Part shown: in pieces, positions 1 to 4,368 of the stretch
Layout of the letters: every line of letters begins with the position of its first letter
Numbering within the stretch: position 1 is the first letter of the stretch
Assembly: GCA_004357015.1 (NCBI GenBank)
Contig: SMXE01000131.1
Location: forward strand, 1-5,490
Direction: 5' to 3'
Origin: Caldithrix sp.
Lineage (GTDB): Bacteria; Zhuqueibacterota; Zhuqueibacteria; Oceanimicrobiales; Oceanimicrobiaceae
Length of the DNA stretch: 5,490 bases
The notes under the pieces: generated by a model
Database searches by the model: none
What the model saw: only the letters and a program-made list of their open reading frames with translations
Told to the model about the DNA's origin: nothing
Position numbers and translations under genes: made by a program

Positions 1-1
1 G

Positions 2-529
2 CACGCATACAACGGTGCGGGTTATGCACTCGGCGGCAAAATCATTGAGATGGTATCGGGAGAGGCCATCCCGCAATTCTACAAAAGTCATCTGTTGCAT
101 CCGTTGGGTTGCGAAAACACTGACGTCGTGGGCACATCCTTTGATGCACGCAGCGTTCCGCTCGACATCGCCAGAATTGGTCAGATGTTGCTCAATCAAG
201 GTGCATACGGCAATCACCGCTTCTTCAGTGAGGAGACATTTCAGAAGATGTTACCGGCTCCGATGGAAAAACTTACCGGTGGCGGCGGGCCCAAAAGTTG
301 GGGGATCGGCAACACATGGATGATGGGAAAACTCAGCAATAAAACTTTCGGACACGGTGCAGCTTCGGCGGCGACGTTCGTCATCGATCCAGCGCATGAG
401 CTCGTTGTGGTGATGACTCGAAACAGCGCTGGCAAGAATTTCAGCAAGTACCATCCCAAGTTTGTTGACGCAATTGTTGCAGGGATAAACGAAACAGAAA
501 ATGTGCGCAAACCGAGTTCCTCGCCTTGA
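2..529 (+). CDS. Serine hydrolase, beta-lactamase (class C / PBP4*) family, C-terminal part only
   Basis: The gene runs in from the left edge; 175 residues are visible, read in frame from base 2. It opens with HAYNGAGYALGGKIIEMVSG, the second conserved block of the class C beta-lactamase/DD-peptidase/esterase fold (Tyr of the Y-x-N-type motif at residue 3, then GY.LGG.II..VSG). Near the end, FGHGAAS at residues 116-122 (His codon at 353-355) sits at the KTG-like third motif, followed by VIDP and LVVVMTRNSAG, the usual last strands of this fold. The SxxK nucleophile motif lies outside the window. The motif reads Y-N-G rather than Y-S-N, and the third block reads HGA rather than HGG; both suggest an esterase, peptidase or other hydrolase rather than a true antibiotic beta-lactamase, but the substrate cannot be told. 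Family assignment is firm; function is open. Confidence 0.85.
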   Translation, partial: HAYNGAGYALGGKIIEMVSGEAIPQFYKSHLLHPLGCENTDVVGTSFDARSVPLDIARIGQMLLNQGAYGNHRFFSEETFQKMLPAPMEKLTGGGGPKSWGIGNTWMMGKLSNKTFGHGAASAATFVIDPAHELVVVMTRNSAGKNFSKYHPKFVDAIVAGINETENVRKPSSSP

Positions 530-600
530 ACGCCGCTGGTTATGACCTTTGGACAAGAATCGTCAAACCCCACTTGCAGAAACTTTGAGGATAAAAAATC

Positions 601-618
601 ATGAGAAAGGAAAAATAG
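601..618 (+). other. Five-codon minigene overlapping the next ribosome binding site
   Basis: ATG followed by four codons and TAG (encoding MRKEK) lies directly in front of the oxidoreductase gene and contains that gene's Shine-Dalgarno-like AAAGGAA (606-612). A GAGGA sits 12 bases upstream of the minigene ATG. Such an element could couple translation, but in an A-rich leader a five-codon frame arises easily by chance. Recorded as seen, not as a gene. Confidence 0.15.
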
Positions 619-621
619 CAA

Positions 622-1650
622 ATGGCTGATCGATTGAAAGTGGTTCTCGTCGGTTGCGGCGGGATGAGTGGAACGTGGCTTAGAGTTGCCACACAAATGG
701 ATGCCGTTGAAGTCGTCGGCTTGGTTGATATTCGGCCAGAAGCGGCGCGGCAGAGGGCAGAGGAATACAGTTTGGAGAAGGCGATCATCGAAACCGACCT
801 GAAAACGATGCTTGATAAAACCGCACCGGATATTGTTTTTGATTGCACCGTCCCCGAAGCTCATGTTCCCGTCACGCTAGAAGCACTGAAACATGGGTGC
901 CATGTGCTCGGTGAAAAACCGATGGCGGATAGTATGGAGAACGCTAAGAAGGTCGTAGCCGCCGCTATGGAAGCGGGAAAGCATTATGCGGTCATTCAGA
1001 ATCGACGCTACGATCAAAGAATTCGCCGTCTCAGGAACTTCTTGACTTCAGGCGCGATTGGGCGGCTCACGACGGTGAACTGTGATTTCTACATTGGCGC
1101 GCATTTCGGTGGCTTCCGGGACCACATGGCGCATGTTCTGTTGCTGGATATGGCTATCCACACTTTTGACGCCGCGCGATTCATCACCAGTGCAGACCCA
1201 GTTTCCGTCTACTGCAAAGAGTGGAATCCGTCGGGGTCGTGGTATGACCAAGATGCGTCGGCAATTGCGATATTTGAAATGACCGATGGGATTGTCTACA
1301 CCTACCGGGGAAGTTGGTGCGCCGAAGGACTCAACACCAGTTGGGAAAGCGACTGGCGTATCATCGGTGAGAAGGGGAGTGTGAAGTGGGACGGCGGCGA
1401 TCGTTTCGAGGTACAGGTCGTCAGTGCAACTGGCGGCTTTTTTTCCGACGTCGAAGATGTGGAGATTCCGGCTTTTGAGGAACCGGGTAAAGCGGGTGGT
1501 CACGCTGGTTTAATCCGGGAATTCGTCCACTGTGTTCAGACGGGCGAAGTGCCTGAGACCATCTGTACCGACAACATCAAGAGTCTAGCGATGGTTTTGG
1601 GGGCTATCGAAAGTGCTCAATCGAATCAATGTGTCAGCATTGAATATTGA
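622..1650 (+). CDS. Gfo/Idh/MocA family NAD(P)-dependent oxidoreductase
   Basis: Complete, 342 residues, the usual length for the family. The N-terminal Rossmann fold has VVLVGCGGMSG at residues 7-17 (a GxGxxG-like turn binding the dinucleotide) and Asp36 at the end of the second strand. GEKPMADS at 97-104 is the family's EKP signature, with Lys99 as the expected catalytic lysine. LLLDMAIHTFD at 173-183 gives the D-x-x-x-H pair (Asp176, His180) of the active site. The C-terminal half is the mixed alpha/beta substrate domain (GEKGSVKWDGGDRFEV at 249-264). Members oxidise or reduce a hydroxyl on sugars, inositols or related compounds in the cytoplasm; the substrate here is unknown. The start is supported by AAAGGAA ending 9 bases before the ATG. 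It follows the serine hydrolase by 92 bases on the same strand, so a shared transcript is possible. Confidence 0.95.
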   Translation: MADRLKVVLVGCGGMSGTWLRVATQMDAVEVVGLVDIRPEAARQRAEEYSLEKAIIETDLKTMLDKTAPDIVFDCTVPEAHVPVTLEALKHGCHVLGEKPMADSMENAKKVVAAAMEAGKHYAVIQNRRYDQRIRRLRNFLTSGAIGRLTTVNCDFYIGAHFGGFRDHMAHVLLLDMAIHTFDAARFITSADPVSVYCKEWNPSGSWYDQDASAIAIFEMTDGIVYTYRGSWCAEGLNTSWESDWRIIGEKGSVKWDGGDRFEVQVVSATGGFFSDVEDVEIPAFEEPGKAGGHAGLIREFVHCVQTGEVPETICTDNIKSLAMVLGAIESAQSNQCVSIEY

Positions 1651-1699
1651 CGAAGCTGTGGCATCCAAGAGACAGGACTTGAGAGGCTTTGTGTGTAAC

Positions 1700-1741
1700 A
1701 AAAAGAGCACTGGCTTGAATTTTTGAATCTCCGCCAGTGCT
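1700..1741 (-). terminator. Intrinsic terminator of the PEP-CTERM gene, between convergent genes
   Basis: AGCACTGGC (1706-1714) and GCCAGTGCT (1733-1741) form a perfect 9-base-pair stem with an 18-base loop. Read on the minus strand, the stem is followed by CTTTTTG, a clear U-run, and it begins 9 bases after the stop of the minus-strand PEP-CTERM gene. On the plus strand the tail is weaker (TCTGATTTG), so it may also stop transcription of the oxidoreductase gene, which ends 55 bases upstream, but less efficiently. Confidence 0.85.
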
Positions 1742-1750
1742 TCTGATTTG

Positions 1751-2476
1751 TTATAATGACTTGAGATATGGTTTTTTTCGCCGACGGTAGCTATACCCGA
1801 GAACACCGAGTATACCCACACCGAAAAGGAAAAAGGTTGAAGGTTCGGGGGTGGTAGCCGTTTCCGCGGTCGTTTTGTTACTATCACCGTCGTCAAACCC
1901 GCGAAAACGGGCGACAAAAAACTGATTCGCCGATGATAACTCGTTCACGAAGCTCTGCGTAGTGAGTTGGTCTAGGTTGGTTCCTGTCAGGCCGAAGGTG
2001 AAAATCCCCATGTCTCCAACGCCTATTCCCTTAGATGGCGGGCCGCCGCCTTGAAAGCTGTTAGAGGTACTCGCGCCAATGTCGAAATACCCAAATGGCA
2101 TCGCGTTGATGCCGTTGTTGAAATTTGTATCCCCAAGCAGACTGAAATCCGTATCTGTGGGAGTCAGTGTTACGTTGCTAATTTGATTACCGGGGTTGTT
2201 AAAAACAAACGCAGTCAGATATCCCCCATTGTCTAGCGGACTGGTATTAGTCAATTCCACAATTAAGTTCGCAGTTGTTGTAGAGATGGCCCCGTAGGTA
2301 AGTTCGCCGACGAAATCACCTTTAGAGCCATCCCCTTGAATGAAAAGTGCATCGCTGGATTGCAGAAAAAAAAGAAATAACAGGACATTACTTAATACAA
2401 ATAAAGACGTACACTTCGAAACCCGCGCCTTTATTGCTTTACCCTCTATTTTTAAGGACAATATAAAGCGTATCAT
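1751..2476 (-). CDS. PEP-CTERM sorting-domain exported protein
   Basis: Complete, 241 residues. The C-terminus is a textbook PEP-CTERM sorting signal: TPEPST at residues 209-214, a glycine-rich hydrophobic segment at about 215-230, then RRRKK at 231-235. In this system an exosortase (EpsH/XrtA-type) recognises and processes such tails and the proteins travel to the outer surface or matrix, usually in step with exopolysaccharide export. The N-terminus has a hydrophobic segment at about 24-38 and a plausible signal-peptide cleavage after SDA (41-43), with an unusually long, basic n-region of about 22 residues. The middle (about 50-205) is Asn/Gly/Thr-rich and beta-strand-like, with blocks such as FVFNNPGNQI, PFGYFDIGAS and FVARFRGFDDG seen in secreted PEP-CTERM proteins; no enzyme motif is visible. 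The ribosome binding site is weak (AGAGA well upstream of the ATG). No exosortase gene is in the window. Confidence 0.93.
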   Translation of the reverse strand: MIRFILSLKIEGKAIKARVSKCTSLFVLSNVLLFLFFLQSSDALFIQGDGSKGDFVGELTYGAISTTTANLIVELTNTSPLDNGGYLTAFVFNNPGNQISNVTLTPTDTDFSLLGDTNFNNGINAMPFGYFDIGASTSNSFQGGGPPSKGIGVGDMGIFTFGLTGTNLDQLTTQSFVNELSSANQFFVARFRGFDDGDSNKTTAETATTPEPSTFFLFGVGILGVLGYSYRRRKKPYLKSL

Positions 2477-2486
2477 TGATTAGATT

Positions 2487-2499
2487 TCTCTGTCAGAGA
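2487..2499. promoter_or_regulatory. Perfect 13-base dyad just upstream of the PEP-CTERM start codon
   Basis: TCTCTG-T-CAGAGA has 6-base arms around one central base and ends 10 bases before the ATG at 2476. It covers the only purine-rich stretch (AGAGA on the minus strand) that could serve as ribosome binding site, so a protein binding DNA or RNA here, or RNA folding, could affect expression. No regulator is recognised; chance cannot be excluded for a 6-base arm. Confidence 0.3.
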
Positions 2500-2526
2500 T
2501 TATGTGATTGTCTGCGGAGTCAGGGG

Positions 2527-2541
2527 GTGTCATAGTGACAC
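2527..2541. promoter_or_regulatory. Perfect dyad GTGTCA-TAG-TGACAC, candidate operator
   Basis: Six-base arms around a 3-base centre, in the 144-base gap between the sugar transferase and the PEP-CTERM gene. If the sigma-54-like site at 2563-2577 is real, the dyad occupies about +11 to +25 of the transcript, a position where a bound repressor would block the polymerase. The shape suits a dimeric helix-turn-helix protein, but no known family is identified. Confidence 0.35.
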
Positions 2542-2562
2542 GGGTTCAGCAAATTGCGTTCG

Positions 2563-2577
2563 GCAAAAGCCTTACCG
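2563..2577 (-). promoter_or_regulatory. Possible weak sigma-54 promoter for the PEP-CTERM gene
   Basis: On the minus strand CGGTAAGGCTTTTGC keeps the invariant GG-N10-GC spacing of sigma-54 promoters and has a perfect TTTTGC -12 element, but the -24 half (CGGTAAG against TGGCACG) is poor. Predicted start is near 2551, giving a 5' leader of about 75 bases. The case is helped by the -12 half CTTTTGC being identical to that of the strong site at 4168-4185 and by no sigma-70 promoter being evident in the gap. The same bases also contain a small GGC-TTTT-GCC hairpin, so this could be coincidence. Confidence 0.35.
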
Positions 2578-2620
2578 TATTAGAGATTCGGCTCAACATT
2601 TGTGATGAGCGTCAAACACT

Positions 2621-3355
2621 TCATCCCTCTAATCGAAACATACAGAACACTGTGCGGTATAGGAGGCTAAGATCAAACAGGAGACATTTTTTCCGGAGGT
2701 AGAAGGCATCCCATCGTAGCTTTCTGTAAACACTCGCTGCCGAGTCGTCGTAACCGTTCATCAGCTGTGCCACACCTGTAAGTCCCGGTTTCGCCTCATG
2801 GCGGCGATCGAATGCAGGCATACATTTGACAAACTCATAAACAAATTCGGGACGCTCCGGGCGGGGTCCGATGAATGTCATATCCCCGTTGAGAATATTG
2901 AGCAAATTTGGGAGTTCATCAAGTCTGGTCCGCCTGAGAAATATGCCGACAACGGTCCGGCGCGGATCATCGCTCGTTGCCCAGATGGGACCTGTACTCT
3001 TTTCTGCATCGACGGACATGGTACGGAATTTAATGATTTGGAAGATTTCTCCGTTCTTGCCAACTCTTTTTTGACGATAGAAAACAGGACCTGCCGAGTC
3101 AATCTTTATCGCAATGCTAATTATCATCAATGGAATTGCACTGGTGATAAGTCCGAATAGACTCAACAGGATGTCTAGTCCCCGAGTTATCGCTGTATTC
3201 AATTTCGACATACTTCTAAACGGCATTTGTTGAATTTCGTTGAGAACAGCAGATCGGCTCATTGCGATGTTCTCCAAATCCCAAAACAGATTGCCGTTGA
3301 TTGAGGAAAAAATTTGATAGGGATTCTGTGATTTACAATACTCTTTGTAATTCAT
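2621..3355 (-). CDS. Polyprenyl-phosphate sugar-1-phosphate transferase (bacterial sugar transferase family), short form
   Basis: 244 residues from the chosen start. This family moves a sugar-1-phosphate from a nucleotide sugar to undecaprenyl phosphate at the inner membrane, the first step of exopolysaccharide or glycan assembly. Visible parts in order: a variable N-terminal tail (1-50), a hydrophobic membrane segment (about 60-85), GPVFYRQKRVG (89-99) with IIKFRTM (107-113), the catalytic Asp-Glu pair in RLDELPN (Asp146, Glu147), GDMTFIGPRPERPEF (157-171) and KPGLTGVAQ (189-197). The four N-terminal transmembrane helices and CoA-binding-like domain of the large WbaP/WcaJ class are absent, so it resembles the compact PglC-like type. 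Start chosen at 3355 because GAGGA ends about 5 bases before that ATG; an in-frame ATG 24 codons earlier would overlap the upstream small gene. It lies 19 bases after that gene and is followed by the PEP-CTERM gene. Confidence 0.93.
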   Translation of the reverse strand: MNYKEYCKSQNPYQIFSSINGNLFWDLENIAMSRSAVLNEIQQMPFRSMSKLNTAITRGLDILLSLFGLITSAIPLMIISIAIKIDSAGPVFYRQKRVGKNGEIFQIIKFRTMSVDAEKSTGPIWATSDDPRRTVVGIFLRRTRLDELPNLLNILNGDMTFIGPRPERPEFVYEFVKCMPAFDRRHEAKPGLTGVAQLMNGYDDSAASVYRKLRWDAFYLRKKCLLFDLSLLYRTVFCMFRLEG

Positions 3356-3374
3356 GGCTTCCTCAGAGGGGCGG

Positions 3375-3560
3375 CTATAATGAGGCGTCACGCTTCTTTG
3401 CCGACCTAAGACCGTTGATTGACACAATCGTCTGGATACCGTTTACGACTATTACAACAGTATCGCCCACGATTTCTCCGTCGGAAGAGATTTCTTTTCC
3501 GCGTTGCCTTTCAATGGTCTCCTCGATTTTTATGGATTGGTTCTTAATTCTGCGTTTCAT
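3375..3560 (-). CDS. Small protein of unknown function, first gene after the riboswitch leader
   Basis: 61 residues, not recognised. The ATG is preceded by AAGGA at a 6-base spacing (minus strand AAGGAACACACATG), a strong ribosome binding site, and the stop is 19 bases before the sugar transferase start, so the two look co-transcribed. The N-terminal half is charged (MKRRIKNQSIKIEETIERQR), the middle (30-50) is a run of alternating hydrophobic residues with GDTVVIVVNGIQTIVSING, and the end is basic (RSAKKRD). There is no signal peptide and no clear transmembrane helix. It could be a small accessory or regulatory protein for the transferase, or a leader gene giving translational coupling. Existence rests on the ribosome binding site and operon position, not on homology. 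Confidence 0.55.
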   Translation of the reverse strand: MKRRIKNQSIKIEETIERQRGKEISSDGEIVGDTVVIVVNGIQTIVSINGLRSAKKRDASL

Positions 3561-3864
3561 GTGTGTTCCTTACTAAACTCTTCAAACCCGAGTCGGAAAC
3601 GAGGTAATCAAGAGAGAGGCAAACGGCTTAAATTACCCTTTCCAAGTCTGTGATTTAAATAGTTATGTCGTGAAGTTGCGTTTGGATAAATGTTTGTGAT
3701 CGCTGATAGACTAAGTACCTTCTCACAATTTCAAGTGGCAATTATTTTCAGTTCAGCACTTGCTCTGCATGTAGCGAAGGTTGGTCACTTTGTCTCCTCG
3801 CTTTTCAGCGAATTTACTTCGGTCGTAAGGAACTACACTTTGCAAGCCATGTCTATTCCTATCG
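3561..3864 (-). other. Untranslated leader between riboswitch terminator and first gene; no convincing gene
   Basis: About 300 bases of AT-rich sequence with no recognisable coding region on either strand. Seen on the minus strand: TCGCT-GAAA-AGCGA (3798-3811), a 5-base-pair hairpin with a GAAA tetraloop whose 3' arm overlaps a GAGGAG, followed 5 bases later by a GTG-initiated 11-codon frame (3753-3788). Also seen is AGGA 6 bases before a five-codon ATG frame just after the terminator. These may be leader peptides or chance. A 6-base inverted repeat GGTAAT/ATTACC (3603-3608 and 3632-3637) is also present. The stretch could be the remnant of a lost gene or a second layer of leader regulation; the sequence does not decide. 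Confidence 0.4.
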
Positions 3865-3943
3865 AAATAAAAAGCCGAAGTTAAAGGAGTCAAAGCGCGC
3901 GAATTCCAAATGAATTTCATTGCTTTTCTCTCATCACTTCGGC
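3865..3943 (-). terminator. Riboswitch expression platform: intrinsic terminator sharing its 5' strand with the aptamer
   Basis: On the minus strand GCCGAAGT (3943-3936), the last 8 bases of the cyclic di-GMP aptamer, is perfectly complementary to ACTTCGGC (3881-3874), which is followed at once by TTTTTATTT. Inside this 8-base-pair stem, GAG pairs with CTC and AAAGC (about 3926-3922) with GCTTT (3896-3892), and the tip holds a self-complementary AATGAA-A-TTCATT. The result is a long interrupted hairpin with a U-run. Because terminator and aptamer compete for the same 8 bases, ligand binding should disfavour termination, so the inferred behaviour is an ON switch: high cyclic di-GMP, more read-through into the small gene and sugar transferase. 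Confidence 0.8.
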
Positions 3944-4016
3944 AGCGCAGCCACCCTGCTTTGGCGAGGGTCTGTCGCTTTGCGCCCCATCATTTCGGAC
4001 GGTTTGCCTTTATCGG
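3936..4016 (-). ncRNA. Cyclic di-GMP-I (GEMM) riboswitch aptamer
   Basis: On the minus strand the conserved GEMM blocks appear in order: AAAGGCAAACC (4011-4001), a stem CCGTC/GATGG capped by GAAA, GGGGCGCAAAGC (ending near 3979), a second stem ACCCT/AGGGT with loop CGCCAAAGC, and GTGGCTGCGCTGCCGAAG as the 3' block that matches GUAGCCGGGUUACCGAAG in pattern. By comparison with the Vibrio Vc2 aptamer, the stacking adenines and the ligand-contacting G (G20) are kept, which favours cyclic di-GMP over cyclic GMP-AMP sensing. Oddities: the GAAA loop is closed by a C/U mismatch, and the second stem lacks the common 11-base tetraloop receptor. It lies about 140 bases after the predicted sigma-54 start and controls the small gene and sugar transferase through the adjoining terminator. 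The conserved blocks are decisive; Kd and direction of response are inference. Confidence 0.88.
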
Positions 4017-4167
4017 TTGTTGTGTATTGATTTGAAATTTAAGGCATGTCGACATTCATTGCGTTTAGCCCACGGATTCCCAGACTCATGGGGTAAGCTA
4101 TAACAATTGATGTCTTTTTATGGTTGTGCGGATTTCTGATATGAAATTGGAGGGGTGGCTCTTAAGG

Positions 4168-4185
4168 AAGCAAAAGTGGTGCCAA
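4168..4185 (-). promoter_or_regulatory. Sigma-54 (RpoN) promoter of the riboswitch-sugar transferase operon
   Basis: The minus strand reads TTGGCACCACTTTTGCTT, matching the -24/-12 consensus YTGGCACGRNNNTTGCW at every defined position except the G after TGGCAC, with correct spacing. Predicted start is near 4158, on the side leading into the riboswitch. Sigma-54 promoters need an ATP-driven enhancer-binding protein; in PEP-CTERM/exosortase bacteria the PrsK/PrsR two-component pair is the known system of this kind. No regulator gene is present in the window, so the identity of the activator is inference. Confidence 0.8.
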
Positions 4186-4302
4186 CGGTATCGGTTTTCC
4201 AATATTGACTCATAGGGGTAGGCGAGCCACTGTTGGTAGGGAGCGGGGGGTAATTTCAGTGAAATGATAAATGGAAAAATAAAAAGGAGAGAGGTTTTTA
4301 TC

Positions 4303-4358
4303 GTTGCGGAACAGCACAATCTGTCTCGAAATGGAACAACTTGTTGCGTAACGGCACA
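4303..4358. repeat. Paired 16-base repeats, candidate enhancer-binding sites for the sigma-54 promoter
   Basis: GTTGCGGAACAGCACA (4303-4318) and GTTGCGTAACGGCACA (4343-4358) match at 14 of 16 positions and start exactly 40 bases apart, close to four helical turns. Each contains an imperfect dyad GTT-N4-AAC. They sit about 150 and 190 bases upstream of the predicted sigma-54 start, the usual distance for paired enhancer-binding protein sites, in the gap right after the pnkp stop. A role as activator sites is inferred from this geometry; the repeat itself is directly seen. Confidence 0.5.
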
Positions 4359-4368
4359 CTTGCCGCCG

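Noticed and set aside
241..864. 207-codon minus-strand frame
   Set aside because: Antisense to the serine hydrolase and the start of the oxidoreductase, both clearly real; no domain in the shadow frame.
2555..2582. Sigma-70-like TTGCGT and TATTAG on the plus strand
   Set aside because: Points toward the 3' end of the minus-strand sugar transferase with no plus-strand gene downstream; likely chance.
2798..3160. 120-codon plus-strand frame
   Set aside because: Lies fully antisense to the sugar transferase, whose motifs are unmistakable; a shadow frame.
3356..3427. 24-codon N-terminal extension of the sugar transferase
   Set aside because: Would overlap the upstream small gene in another frame; the ATG at 3355 has a well-spaced GAGGA and the extension has no family sequence.
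3690..3884. 64-codon plus-strand frame in the leader
   Set aside because: No good ribosome binding site, no recognisable product, and it runs antisense through the terminator stem of the riboswitch.
4021..4100. A second riboswitch aptamer upstream of the GEMM element
   Set aside because: CTGGGAATCCG and GGGCTAAACGC vaguely resemble pieces of known aptamers, but no complete conserved core could be assembled.
4279..4301. ATAAAAA/TTTTTAT inverted repeat as a pnkp terminator
   Set aside because: Stem is made only of A and T pairs with a 9-base purine/pyrimidine loop; too weak to call a terminator.
4352..4365. CGGC/GCCG hairpin right after the pnkp stop
   Set aside because: Only 4 base pairs and no U-run on either strand; overlaps the candidate activator repeat, which explains the bases better.
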